Origin: a virus
Length of the DNA: 38,178 nucleotides
Direction: 5' to 3' (one strand)
Virus record (IMG/VR): IMGVR_UViG_3300042314_000570
Coordinates: 1 to 38,178 of that record
Shown piece after piece: positions 1 through 8,669 of this stretch. Each line of letters starts with the position of its first letter. Position 1 is the stretch's first letter. The translations under genes were made by a program, and so were the position numbers. The notes under the pieces were generated by a model. That model did no database searches, was not told the DNA's origin, and was given only the letters and a program-made list of their open reading frames with translations.

Positions 1-2
1 CT

Positions 3-482
3 ACAGGTGTTGGTACTGCTAGAAGTCGATTAGCAGCCGCCGGATATGGCACAGATAAAGCAATTTTTGGATATGGATTTACCGACAGCCCGGTATCAAT
101 GACTAATCTAGTATCTAATACCGGAGTTGTTGCAACAGACACGGCAGGTGTCGGTACTGCTAGATACGGATTAGCAGCCGCAACTTATGGATCTGATAAA
201 GCTATCTTTGGATATGGATATAACGATAGTGTTGGATACATATCAATGACCAATTTAGTTTCTAATACCGGTGTAGTTGCTACTGACACTACAGGTGTCG
301 GTACTGCTAGAAGTTATCCTGCGGCTGCAGGATATGGGGTTGGTACTGCTATATTTGGATACGGAAATGGTGGTACTAACTTGTCAGTAACCAACCTAGT
401 ATCAAATACCGGTGTAGTTGCTACTGATACTACGGGTGTTGGTACTGCTAGACAAAGACCAGCAGCCGCAGCCTACGGTTAA
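3..482 (+). CDS. Repeat-rich fibre/adhesin-like protein, 5' partial
   Basis: The reading frame is open from position 3, so the gene starts left of the window; the ATG at 99 is only an internal Met. The visible 159 residues are near-identical repeats of about 40 residues built around TNLVSNTGVVATDT, GVGTAR and AIFGYG. The glycine/alanine/threonine-rich repeats with no charged clusters look like a beta-structured phage fibre or surface adhesin. It ends with TAA, followed 24 nt later by a second repeat-type gene. I recognise no named family; the structural role is inferred from repeat type and from the paralogous neighbours. Confidence 0.6.
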   Translation, partial: TGVGTARSRLAAAGYGTDKAIFGYGFTDSPVSMTNLVSNTGVVATDTAGVGTARYGLAAATYGSDKAIFGYGYNDSVGYISMTNLVSNTGVVATDTTGVGTARSYPAAAGYGVGTAIFGYGNGGTNLSVTNLVSNTGVVATDTTGVGTARQRPAAAAYG

Positions 483-506
483 TTATAATAAAAAGGTTTA
501 AAAAGA

Positions 507-1469
507 ATGAGTATAACAATATCTGGCGGATTTACAATGGCAGGTGGTGGATTTACACTTGTAGCCCCACCCACAGATGCAACAAATGGGTGGTATGCAG
601 GTGGAAACACAGACGCAGGTCAAGTGTCATCTATTGATCGTATTACTTATGCAAATGATACAGTAACTGCAACACCACGTGGATTATTAGACATCGTTAG
701 ACAAGACCATACATCTAGTTGCAACGACACCTATGGATATATGGGCCTAGGCTATACAACATCAGTTACATCATCTGTAAGTCGTATTACTTTTAGTAAC
801 GATACTGCAACTACTAGTGCTAGAGGACCATTATCATCAGTTAGATATGTAGCAACTGGTACTGGTAACACAGACTATGGTTGGTATAGTGGTGGACTTA
901 ATCCCAGTCCTTCCCCAACTGTATATTCAACGGTTGATAGAATAACATATGCAAGTGATACTGCCACTGCAAGTGCTAGAGGCCCATTAAGCATAGCACG
1001 TTACTTTTTAGCATCAACTAGTAACGCAGATTATGCTTGGGTTGCAGGAGGAAGGGCAGTTCCTGCATATTCTACTATAGATCGTATTATATTTGCAACA
1101 GATACTGCTACTGCAACTGCTAGAGGTCCATTAAGTGCATCTACTTATAGATTTGTAGGTGTAGGTAATAGTAATTACGGTTGGTTTGGTGGCGGTGCAT
1201 CTCAAGGATCATCTAATGTAGTGCGTATTGATTATACAAATGATACCGCAACTGCATCTACTAGAGGACCAATGAGTTATTCAGCAAGAAATTTTGCGGC
1301 ATCAGGTAATGATGATTATGGTTGGTATTCAGGTGGTAGATACAATCTACCAGGTAAACAATCTATAGTAAGTAGAATAACATATGCTAATGATACGGCA
1401 ACCGGTAGTACTAGAGGTCCATTAAGTGCAGGTGTATATATACATGCAGGTGTCGCAGGAATAGCATAA
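507..1469 (+). CDS. Kelch-like six-repeat protein (paralogue 1)
   Basis: A 320-residue protein. After an N-terminal MSITISGGFTMAGGG segment come six repeats of about 47-52 residues, each with the pattern YGWYSGG ... STVDRITYASDTATA ... RGPLS ... R. The regular spacing and the Gly-Gly plus aromatic signature resemble kelch-type beta-propeller blades, and six blades would make a closed propeller. Its N-terminus and repeats match the next gene, so the two are tandem duplicates. Likely a virion surface or fibre-associated protein that binds a host or glycan target; this is inference. A weak leader (aaaaaga) precedes the ATG. Confidence 0.7.
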   Translation: MSITISGGFTMAGGGFTLVAPPTDATNGWYAGGNTDAGQVSSIDRITYANDTVTATPRGLLDIVRQDHTSSCNDTYGYMGLGYTTSVTSSVSRITFSNDTATTSARGPLSSVRYVATGTGNTDYGWYSGGLNPSPSPTVYSTVDRITYASDTATASARGPLSIARYFLASTSNADYAWVAGGRAVPAYSTIDRIIFATDTATATARGPLSASTYRFVGVGNSNYGWFGGGASQGSSNVVRIDYTNDTATASTRGPMSYSARNFAASGNDDYGWYSGGRYNLPGKQSIVSRITYANDTATGSTRGPLSAGVYIHAGVAGIA

Positions 1470-1484
1470 GATAAAGGATAAAGA

Positions 1485-2438
1485 ATGTCAATAACAATAA
1501 CAACTGGTGGAATAACAATGACTGGTGGAGGTGTATCATTCACCGCTCCACCACCCGCAATACTTGAAGCAACAGCAGGATGGTTTGGTGGAGGATACTT
1601 TGTGTCTCCGGCCGTCATTTACTCTACTGTTGACCGTATTATATTTGCAACTGATACAGCAACAGCAACTGTTAGAGGACCATTAAGTTTAGCTAGATAT
1701 TCTTTAGCAGGAACCGGTACTACAAACTATGGATATTTTGGCGGTAGTGCAGTACCGTCAACATCAACAGTAGACCGCATCACATATACGGCCGATACTA
1801 CAGCCGCAAGTGTTCGTGGCCCATTAAGTGTGACAAGAGGTTGGCTCGGTGCAACAACAGATTGGTTAACATATGGTTGGTTTGGCGGCGGTAGCCCTAC
1901 TACTTCGGTTGTAGACCGTATTACATATGCAAGCGATACAAGTACAGCTAGTGTTCGTGGTCCATTAAGTTCAGCTAGAGATAGTTTAACTGCGACCGGC
2001 TCAAGTAGTTATGGATGGTATATAGGAGGATCCGGCCCGTTATCTACAATAGATCGTATTGATTATGCAAGCGACACCAGTACCACTAGTATTCGTGGTC
2101 CATTATTAGTTGCATCATATAGATTTGCAGGAGCAGTTACTGATAGTACTACTTATGGTTATGCTACTGGTGGCATTCCAATAACATCAATAGTTCAACG
2201 TATAACATATGCTAATGATACTACTAGTACTACTACTAGAGGTCCATTGGCTTCTGCTAGATATAACAATGGTGGGTCATCTTCTGATAACACATATGGA
2301 TGGATTGCTGGCGGCATGCCCGGACCATTTGCATCTATTACTCGTATAACATTTGCAACAGATACTGCAACTTCATCTAATCGTGGTAATTTAAGCACAG
2401 CCAGATTTGCACTAGCAGGCACCTCAGGTATACAATAA
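1485..2438 (+). CDS. Kelch-like six-repeat protein (paralogue 2)
   Basis: A 317-residue tandem paralogue of the preceding gene, 15 nt downstream. It has the same N-terminal motif (MSITITTGGITMTGGG) and six repeats centred on VDRITYASDT and RGPLS, separated by YGW/YGY-x-x-GG blade starts. Repeat cores are conserved while the loops between GG and VDR vary in length and sequence, as expected if loops carry binding specificity. Probably a fibre or adhesin component working with its paralogue; function not proven. After its stop comes a 54-nt gap holding a T4-like late promoter for the next gene. Confidence 0.7.
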   Translation: MSITITTGGITMTGGGVSFTAPPPAILEATAGWFGGGYFVSPAVIYSTVDRIIFATDTATATVRGPLSLARYSLAGTGTTNYGYFGGSAVPSTSTVDRITYTADTTAASVRGPLSVTRGWLGATTDWLTYGWFGGGSPTTSVVDRITYASDTSTASVRGPLSSARDSLTATGSSSYGWYIGGSGPLSTIDRIDYASDTSTTSIRGPLLVASYRFAGAVTDSTTYGYATGGIPITSIVQRITYANDTTSTTTRGPLASARYNNGGSSSDNTYGWIAGGMPGPFASITRITFATDTATSSNRGNLSTARFALAGTSGIQ

Positions 2439-2462
2439 AATATACGGGTAAGCTATCTCTAC

Positions 2463-2470
2463 TATAAATA
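2463..2470 (+). promoter_or_regulatory. T4-like late promoter TATAAATA
   Basis: Perfect match to the T4 late-promoter box. With the usual start about 6 nt after the box, the transcript would begin near 2476 and include the Shine-Dalgarno AGGAG before the ATG at 2493. The spacing is normal, unlike the very short spacing seen at several other genes here. Confidence 0.7.
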
Positions 2471-2492
2471 TTTTTATATCAGGAGATAAAAC

Positions 2493-3284
2493 ATGACACA
2501 ACGTATTCTTATTATGGGCTTACCCGGCGCCGGTAAAACTTATTTGGCACAACATCTACTAGGACATCTACAAACAGCTAACAAACGGGTAGCTTGGCTT
2601 AACGCCGACGATGTACGTAAAAAATATAACGACTGGGACTTCTCAAAAGAAGGTCGCATTCGTCAAAGTCTACGTATGCGTGAACTAGCAGATAACATGA
2701 CTGACGTAGACTACGTTATCTGCGATTTTGTCGCACCATTAGTTGAAATGCGTAATAACTTCAAAGCCGATTGGACAGTATGGGTTGATACTATCAGTGA
2801 AGGTAGATACGAAGATACTAATAAAGCATTCGTCCCACCAGAGGTATATGACTTCCGTATCACAGAACAAAACTCAGAGAAGTGGAGTGAGTTCATCTTT
2901 GCACATATATACGATAATAGACGTAGACCCACATTTGATTGGAAGAAAGAAACGGTACAGCAACTTGGCAGGTGGCAACCATGGCACGAAGGTCATCGTG
3001 CATTATTTGAAAGACTTATTCAAAAAACAGGACAAGTAGTTATTCAAATACGTGACTGTCAGGGCTGGCAAGGTAGTAACCCATTTGAGATAGAAAAGGT
3101 CAAATCATTCATTAAACGTGATTTGGATATGCTATATCAAGGTCAATATGAAATTCAAGTCGTACCAAATATTGTACATATTGGATATGGCAGAGGCGTC
3201 GGTTATACTATTGAACAAGAAACTTTTGACGAAAAAACTCATGCTATAAGTGCTACAAACATTCGTAAAAAACTAGGATTATAA
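2493..3284 (+). CDS. APS-kinase-like / nucleotidyltransferase fusion
   Basis: A 263-residue two-domain protein. Residues 1-150 look like an adenylylsulfate-kinase-type P-loop kinase: Walker A GLPGAGKT at 9-16, then LNADDVRKKYN at 36-46 in the place of the substrate-binding LDGDNVR of CysC. Residues 158-263 look like an HxGH-type nucleotidyltransferase (NMN adenylyltransferase/cytidylyltransferase superfamily): HEGH at 165-168 and the late ISATNIR motif at 252-258. NadR has the opposite order (adenylyltransferase then kinase), so this is not simply NadR. Possible roles are NAD salvage or activation of a small metabolite; the substrate is not readable from sequence. Good Shine-Dalgarno (AGGAG) and a late promoter precede it. 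Confidence 0.8.
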   Translation: MTQRILIMGLPGAGKTYLAQHLLGHLQTANKRVAWLNADDVRKKYNDWDFSKEGRIRQSLRMRELADNMTDVDYVICDFVAPLVEMRNNFKADWTVWVDTISEGRYEDTNKAFVPPEVYDFRITEQNSEKWSEFIFAHIYDNRRRPTFDWKKETVQQLGRWQPWHEGHRALFERLIQKTGQVVIQIRDCQGWQGSNPFEIEKVKSFIKRDLDMLYQGQYEIQVVPNIVHIGYGRGVGYTIEQETFDEKTHAISATNIRKKLGL

Positions 3285-3298
3285 CCAAACTTTGTAAA

Positions 3299-3318
3299 TT
3301 AGATAAGTAGTTATCTAA
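3299..3318. repeat. 8-bp palindrome with 4-nt loop abutting a start codon
   Basis: TTAGATAA-GTAG-TTATCTAA is a perfect inverted repeat. Its last base is the A of the ATG at 3318. The left arm plus loop also contains GATAAGTA, a weak version of the late box. It could be an operator or an RNA hairpin covering the translation start; no Shine-Dalgarno is visible for this gene. Confidence 0.45.
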
Positions 3319-3755
3319 TGAATACATTCCAATCGTCTTACGACAATAGATTACAATCTTGGTATAATTTACGCAATAAAATCAAGGATCTTGATTTATC
3401 TCAACAATGTGTGGAAATTGACAAATGGTGGCAATATGCCCCATTAGTCAACCACTATCTACACCCAATTGATTTACCCACTTGGCCCGGTCCTTGGGAG
3501 CTTTTGGTAGAAAACACCTACTGTACGCTTGCAAGAGGCTTAGGAATGTGCTATACTCTACTATTAATGAATATTACTGATATAGAGTTTGTGTTAGCTA
3601 CTGATAGTCAAGGAAATGATACATCATTAGTCTTGGTAGACAACGCAAAATATCTGCTTAATTACTGGCCAAACACCGTGATAAGTAATAATCTACAAGA
3701 TTTTAAAATAGTACAACAATTAGATATAACAATAATTAATAAGAAAATAGGGTAA
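3318..3755 (+). CDS. Conserved phage protein of unknown function
   Basis: A 145-residue soluble protein lying between the kinase/nucleotidyltransferase fusion and nrdA, ending 3 nt before the nrdA ATG. It is rich in Trp and Tyr in the middle (WWQYAPLVNHYLHP, WPGPWELL) with a conserved-looking ENTYCTLARGLGMCY segment. No membrane segment or enzyme motif that I can name. Its tight linkage to nrdA suggests co-expression with nucleotide metabolism. The start at 3318 is at the edge of a perfect hairpin and lacks a clear ribosome binding site. Confidence 0.7.
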   Translation: MNTFQSSYDNRLQSWYNLRNKIKDLDLSQQCVEIDKWWQYAPLVNHYLHPIDLPTWPGPWELLVENTYCTLARGLGMCYTLLLMNITDIEFVLATDSQGNDTSLVLVDNAKYLLNYWPNTVISNNLQDFKIVQQLDITIINKKIG

Positions 3756-3758
3756 AAC

Positions 3759-6077
3759 ATGAAGATATACGTCACCAAAAGAGATGGGACAAAAGAGCCA
3801 TTAATGTTAGAAAAATGGCAAGCACAAGTGGCAAAAATATGTGTGGGGATAGCTGATGTTAGCCCTTCAATGGTAGAGATAAAATCACAACTACACTTCT
3901 ATGATGGAATTTCAACACAAGAAATTGATGGAATTACATTACGTGCAGTAGTAGATTTGATTGACGTAGAAAATAATCCAGATGTAGGACATACAAACTA
4001 TCAATATGTAGCAGGTAAACAACGATTATCTATGCTTAGGAAGGATGTATATGGTAACTACGAGCCTCCCCGTCTGTATGATATCGTAGTAACTAATGTT
4101 GCAACAGGATTATATACGCCAGAACTACTAGAATGGTATAGTGAAGAAGATTGGAATAAGATGGATGACATGTTGGATCATTCTAAGGACGAACAATATA
4201 GTTATGCCGCCATTGAACAATTGATTGAAAAATACTTAGTAAAGAATCGTTCTACTAAACAAACATATGAAACACCTCAAATCAGATACATGGTAGCTGC
4301 CGCAACAGTATTTCATAGTGAAGAACCAAACAACGCTAGAATGCGTTATATAAAGGAATACTACAATGCCGCATCTGATGGATTATTTACTCTTGCTACC
4401 CCTGTCCTTGCTGGTCTCGGTACCCCTACTAAACAATTCAGTTCGTGCGTACTTATTCGCAGTGATGATGACTTGGATAGTATTTTCGCTTCTGGTGAAA
4501 TGATGGCAAAATATGCTAGCAAACGAGCTGGCATTGGCTTAGAGATAGGACGATTACGACCATTAGGTAGTCCTATTCGTGGTGGCGAGATTATGCATAC
4601 CGGCATGATACCGTTCTTAAAGAAATGGTTCGGTGACTTAAGAAGTTGCAGTCAAGGAGGTATTCGTAATGCAAGTGCTACAGTATTTTATCCCATTTGG
4701 CATCATCAGTTTGATGACCTTATCGTACTTAAAAACAATCAAGGAACCGACGAAACTAGAGTCAGGTTCATGGACTATGGGGTTGTTCTTAGTGCATTCT
4801 TCTGGAGAAGATTTAAAAACAAAGAACAAATAACATTCTTTGATCCTAATGAAGTACCTGACTTATATGAAGCCTTCTATAAGAATACAGAACTATTTGA
4901 AGAACTATACGTTAAATATGAAAAACGTAAAGACTTAAGAAAGAAAACAATGAGTGCTGAAGAAGTATTCAAGAGTGGCATTCTTAAAGAACGAACAGAT
5001 ACAGGACGTATCTACTTAGTGTTCGTTGACAATGTTATGAATCAAGGACCATTTGATCCTGAATATCATACAATTTACCAGAGTAACTTATGCTGTGAAA
5101 TTCTTTTACCTACTAAATCCTTTAAACGTTTGGATGACAGCGATGGTCGTATCGCTCTTTGCACACTGGGTAGTATCAATTGGGGTGCGTTCCGTAACCC
5201 AGAAGATATGCGCCGTGCTTGTCGCATATTGCATCGTAGCCTCAATAACATTCTTGACTATCAAGACTTTCTATCCATTCAATCTAAATTATCAAACGAT
5301 GAAATCAGACCTCTTGGAATTGGAATCACTAATCTTGCCTACTGGCACGCCAAGCGAAATCTTAAGTACGGAGAAAAAGACTCCTTGGCTGAAGTCAAGA
5401 CGTGGATGGAACACTTATCCTTCTACTTAACTGAAGCAACTGTAGAACTAGCACAAGAACGTGGTCGTTGTGAACATAGTGATAAAACACGTTATGGACA
5501 AGGTATCTTTCCTTGGGAGTTACGTGCCAAAGGTGTTAACGAATTAACTAACTTTGAACCTGAGTTGAACTGGGAAGGATTACGTGCTATGATGCGTAAT
5601 CATGGTGTCCGTAATGCTACACAAATGGCTGTAGCTCCGGTAGAATCTAGTTCAGTAGTTATTAACAGTACCAATGGTATTGAAATGCCAATGAGTTTGA
5701 TATCAGTAAAAGAAAGTAAAGCAGGAAGTTTTGTACAAGTTGTTCCCGAGTATCACAAGTTGAAAAACAAATATCAATTGATGTGGGAACAAAAAGATTG
5801 TGATGGTTACTTAAAAACAGCGGCAGTGATTGCAGCCTATGTGGATCAGAGTATCTCAACTAACACATTCTATAATCCCGCACACTTCCCTGAACGTAAA
5901 GTTCCAACAACATTGATTGCTAAGAACTTGATGCAAGCACATATGTGGGGATTAAAGACATTCTACTATAGCTTGATTAACAAAGCAGGTAGTAAGAGCC
6001 AAGATGAAACTGTATTAGATTTGCCAAGTGGCTTTAATGATATGGATGAAGAAGATTGCGAAGCTTGCAAGTTGTAA
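3759..6077 (+). CDS. nrdA: Class Ia ribonucleotide reductase, large subunit
   Basis: A 772-residue catalytic subunit that reduces ribonucleoside diphosphates to deoxyribonucleotides for phage DNA synthesis. The N-terminus (MKIYVTKRDGTKEPLMLEKW) starts an ATP-cone-type allosteric domain. The active-site cysteine pair lies in SSCVLI and IALCTLGSINWG, and NLCCE carries the catalytic Asn, thiyl-radical Cys and Glu. The C-terminus ends in CEAC-KL, the shuttle cysteine pair that glutaredoxin re-reduces. Length fits NrdA (about 750-780). It is followed by a small conserved gene, nrdB and a glutaredoxin, a complete reductase set. Confidence 0.97.
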   Translation: MKIYVTKRDGTKEPLMLEKWQAQVAKICVGIADVSPSMVEIKSQLHFYDGISTQEIDGITLRAVVDLIDVENNPDVGHTNYQYVAGKQRLSMLRKDVYGNYEPPRLYDIVVTNVATGLYTPELLEWYSEEDWNKMDDMLDHSKDEQYSYAAIEQLIEKYLVKNRSTKQTYETPQIRYMVAAATVFHSEEPNNARMRYIKEYYNAASDGLFTLATPVLAGLGTPTKQFSSCVLIRSDDDLDSIFASGEMMAKYASKRAGIGLEIGRLRPLGSPIRGGEIMHTGMIPFLKKWFGDLRSCSQGGIRNASATVFYPIWHHQFDDLIVLKNNQGTDETRVRFMDYGVVLSAFFWRRFKNKEQITFFDPNEVPDLYEAFYKNTELFEELYVKYEKRKDLRKKTMSAEEVFKSGILKERTDTGRIYLVFVDNVMNQGPFDPEYHTIYQSNLCCEILLPTKSFKRLDDSDGRIALCTLGSINWGAFRNPEDMRRACRILHRSLNNILDYQDFLSIQSKLSNDEIRPLGIGITNLAYWHAKRNLKYGEKDSLAEVKTWMEHLSFYLTEATVELAQERGRCEHSDKTRYGQGIFPWELRAKGVNELTNFEPELNWEGLRAMMRNHGVRNATQMAVAPVESSSVVINSTNGIEMPMSLISVKESKAGSFVQVVPEYHKLKNKYQLMWEQKDCDGYLKTAAVIAAYVDQSISTNTFYNPAHFPERKVPTTLIAKNLMQAHMWGLKTFYYSLINKAGSKSQDETVLDLPSGFNDMDEEDCEACKL

Positions 6078-6080
6078 ACT

Positions 6081-6719
6081 ATGAGTTTTTTAGTAGCTAA
6101 TCTACCTCCAGTCAAATGTTTTGTTCGCCGTGAATTTCTTTATGATTTTCAAACAGGTCACGGTGAGTTTGAACCATGCTGGTGGGTTAGCGTAAAGAGT
6201 TTGCGAGGTCAAGCATTTCGTATTGAGGCATATCTAAATCATTACGGTGCGCTGTATGACAAATTGCCATTACATGCGTTTTGTTGGAAGCCAATTGAAG
6301 GAGAAGCATTACCACTAGATTATTTACAATTGTGGGATTGCTTATCATATGACATTACAGTTATCAAAAAAGCACAATTACAATCAATGAAGTGTAAGTT
6401 TAAATTAAAAGATGGTGAATGGATGACAGGTGAATACATGTTTACTATTGATTCCGCTCATCCAGATTTTAATATATTAGATACAGGGTTCAGCGAAGAT
6501 GTTGAAGACCATAAGAGCTATAACTTTATTAAATGCGATAATGGGCAGTTTGCCGCACAACCAAACAACAGATTAATTATTTTAGAGCCAAGCAGTAATC
6601 CTAAAGAACTTAAAATGCCAGATTTTAAAGTAGCGACACATCGATGGAGCGTTGAAACAGATCCTAAATGGGCTTTAGGAAATACTAATACAGTAATGTA
6701 TGAAGATGTAAAACAATAA
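6081..6719 (+). CDS. Conserved phage protein between nrdA and nrdB
   Basis: A 212-residue protein of unknown function, 3 nt after nrdA and 13 nt before nrdB. It contains aromatic-rich segments (PCWWVSVKSLRGQAF, YLQLWDCLSYDI) and no transmembrane helix, signal peptide or metal-binding motif that I recognise. The strict position inside the reductase operon suggests expression with nucleotide metabolism. I do not assign a function. Confidence 0.75.
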   Translation: MSFLVANLPPVKCFVRREFLYDFQTGHGEFEPCWWVSVKSLRGQAFRIEAYLNHYGALYDKLPLHAFCWKPIEGEALPLDYLQLWDCLSYDITVIKKAQLQSMKCKFKLKDGEWMTGEYMFTIDSAHPDFNILDTGFSEDVEDHKSYNFIKCDNGQFAAQPNNRLIILEPSSNPKELKMPDFKVATHRWSVETDPKWALGNTNTVMYEDVKQ

Positions 6720-6732
6720 AAAGAAAGACACA

Positions 6733-7836
6733 ATGAGTAAACAACAATATAACTTAAACACTAAAACAGATTATTTGAACAGAAAAATGTTTTTGGACCC
6801 GGAAGGTCCCGTAACCATTCAAAGATTTGAAGAAGTAAAATACAAAAAGATTGCAGACTTTGAAACAACGGCCCGTGGTTTCTTCTGGGTTCCAGAAGAA
6901 ATTTCTCTAACCAAGGATGCCAATGATTTTAAAGATGCAAGCGATGCAGTAAAACATATCTTTACTAGTAATCTATTAAGACAAACCGCATTAGATAGCT
7001 TGCAAGGACGAGCACCTAGTCAAGTGTTTACACCAGTAGTATCATTGCCGGAACTAGAGGCATTGATTTATAACTGGAGTTTCTTTGAGACTAACATTCA
7101 TAGTCGTAGCTATAGTCACATCATTCGTAACATTTATAACGTACCTAAAGAAGTATTCAATACTATCCATGATACAAAAGAGATTGTAGACATGGCAAGC
7201 AGTGTCGGTCTTTACTATGATGAGTTACATAAGATGAACTGTAAGAAAGAATTAGGCTTTGAGTTAGAGTCAGAAAAATCTCACATCAAAGCAATATACA
7301 TGGCGTTACATGCTAGTTATGCATTAGAAGCATTCCGCTTTATGGTATCATTCGCTACAAGTTTAGCAATGGTTGAGAACAAAATCTTTATTGGTAATGG
7401 TAACATTATCAGTTTAATTCTCCAAGATGAATTGTTACATAAAGGCTGGACTGCTTACCTTATTAACCAAGTAGTTAAAGAAGATAGTCGTTTTGCACAA
7501 GTAAAATCAGAATGTGAAGCCGAAGTCTATCAACTGTACATGGATGTTATACGTGAAGAAAAAGATTGGGCTGATTACTTGTTTAAGATGGGTCCAGTTA
7601 TTGGATTGAATGCCGCAGTATTAAAAGACTTTGTTGATTATACTGCTGTTGGTGCATTGAAAGAGATCGGGATAAGATATAATAATCCTGCGCCAAAAAG
7701 TACACCTATCCCATGGTTCACTAAACACAGTGACACTAGTAAGAAACAGTCTGCATTGCAGGAAACTGAATCAACAAATTACGTTATAGGAATAATGAGT
7801 GAATCATTAAACTATGATGACTTACCGAATATTTAA
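6733..7836 (+). CDS. nrdB: Class Ia ribonucleotide reductase, small subunit
   Basis: A 367-residue di-iron subunit that supplies the tyrosyl radical to NrdA. The sequence HSRSYSHIIRN matches the region that holds the radical tyrosine in class Ia enzymes, and iron-ligand segments (FETNIHSRSY, LQDELLHKGW) are in place. Ferritin-like all-helical pattern throughout. The start follows AAAGAAAGA. Next gene is a glutaredoxin, consistent with an NrdA-NrdB-glutaredoxin system. Confidence 0.96.
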   Translation: MSKQQYNLNTKTDYLNRKMFLDPEGPVTIQRFEEVKYKKIADFETTARGFFWVPEEISLTKDANDFKDASDAVKHIFTSNLLRQTALDSLQGRAPSQVFTPVVSLPELEALIYNWSFFETNIHSRSYSHIIRNIYNVPKEVFNTIHDTKEIVDMASSVGLYYDELHKMNCKKELGFELESEKSHIKAIYMALHASYALEAFRFMVSFATSLAMVENKIFIGNGNIISLILQDELLHKGWTAYLINQVVKEDSRFAQVKSECEAEVYQLYMDVIREEKDWADYLFKMGPVIGLNAAVLKDFVDYTAVGALKEIGIRYNNPAPKSTPIPWFTKHSDTSKKQSALQETESTNYVIGIMSESLNYDDLPNI

Positions 7837-7847
7837 GGAGAACAAGA

Positions 7848-8078
7848 ATGAGAGCAATTATATGGAGTAAATATCACTGCCCTTATTGTGACCAAGCAAA
7901 AGCTTTGTTACATCAAAAGGGTATTCCGTTTGAAGAAAAGAAAATTGGAGACGGATATACTAAAGAAGAATTATTAGAAGCAGTACCAACTGCCAGAACA
8001 GTACCACAAATCTTTTTAGATGATGAATTGATTGGTGGTTTTACAGAATTAAAAGCAAAACTAACAGAAAGTATCTAA
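7848..8078 (+). CDS. Glutaredoxin
   Basis: A 76-residue thioredoxin-fold protein with the dithiol active site CPYC at about residues 12-15, the cis-Pro motif TVPQIF and the GG turn near the C-terminus: the standard glutaredoxin layout and length. It probably reduces the C-terminal CEAC pair of the phage NrdA. A clear Shine-Dalgarno (AAGGAG) lies 7 nt before the ATG. Its TAA overlaps the next ATG by one base (TAATG), so translation is probably coupled. Confidence 0.95.
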   Translation: MRAIIWSKYHCPYCDQAKALLHQKGIPFEEKKIGDGYTKEELLEAVPTARTVPQIFLDDELIGGFTELKAKLTESI

Positions 8079-8383
8079 TGCAAATATCAATCACACCTAA
8101 CACAGTATATACATTTAAGCTAAATTCCGGAGAAGAATTAATTGCAAAAGTAATTCAAGCCGGTGGAGAATTCATTGTTATTGAAGAACCAGTATCTATT
8201 GCTCCTACACAACAGGGTATGCAAATGATTCCTAGCATTTTTACTGCAAATCCGAAGGGTGAATTTAAGCTAAATACTAATAATATTGCATTATATGCAG
8301 AGACCGATGATAGTATTAAAATGAAGTATTTAGAAGCAACTACTGGTATTAAAGTACCAGATAAGAAAATCGTATTGGGATAA
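8078..8383 (+). CDS. Small conserved phage protein, possibly Sm-like beta fold
   Basis: A 101-residue protein. The first half (TFKLNSGEELIAKVI, FIVIEEPVSIA) has alternating beta-strand patterns reminiscent of small Sm-like or SH3-like beta barrels; the second half has KLNTNNIALYAETDD. No catalytic motif. It starts one base inside the glutaredoxin stop and ends 1 nt before the PAAR gene, linking the nucleotide block to the structural block. The fold suggestion is tentative. Confidence 0.6.
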   Translation: MQISITPNTVYTFKLNSGEELIAKVIQAGGEFIVIEEPVSIAPTQQGMQMIPSIFTANPKGEFKLNTNNIALYAETDDSIKMKYLEATTGIKVPDKKIVLG

Positions 8384-8384
8384 A

Positions 8385-8669
8385 ATGGCACAATTAAGTC
8401 GTGTGGGAGATGCAAATCAAGAGGGCGGAACAATAATTCGTGGCGCCGATACTGTATTTGCTAATGGAATTAAAGTAGGATTACATGTTAGTTCTATAAC
8501 ACCACACGCTCCATGGGCCAGAAGACCTCATCCGCCTCACAAAGCGGCAACAACTACGGATGGTAGTCCAACTGTATTTTGTGAAGGTGTACCAGTACTT
8601 AGAGTAGGGTCAGGAAACAGTTGCGGTCATAGTATCGTACAAGGTAGTCCTGATGTGTTTGTGCCATGA
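8385..8669 (+). CDS. PAAR-domain spike tip protein
   Basis: A 94-residue protein with the PAAR layout: repeated GGTIIRGADTVFANGIKV and DGSPTVFCEGVPVLRVGS / IVQGSPDVFVP units plus His and Cys residues (H in HAPW, HPPH; C in VFCEG and SCGH) suitable for the single metal site. PAAR proteins sharpen the membrane-piercing spike of contractile tails, so this marks a baseplate/spike gene cluster. The stop overlaps the next ATG (ATGA), so the downstream gene is translationally coupled. Confidence 0.85.
   Translation: MAQLSRVGDANQEGGTIIRGADTVFANGIKVGLHVSSITPHAPWARRPHPPHKAATTTDGSPTVFCEGVPVLRVGSGNSCGHSIVQGSPDVFVP

Noticed and set aside
1-482. CRISPR-like array
   Set aside because: Repeats are long, coding, in frame and without unique spacers; they are protein repeats.
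1316-1618. Minus-strand ORF across the two kelch genes
   Set aside because: Repeat-driven antisense frame, Pro/Val low-complexity product, no ribosome site, fully covered by strong plus-strand genes.
5053-5430. Plus-strand ORF within nrdA
   Set aside because: Out-of-frame shadow of a complete, well-conserved nrdA.
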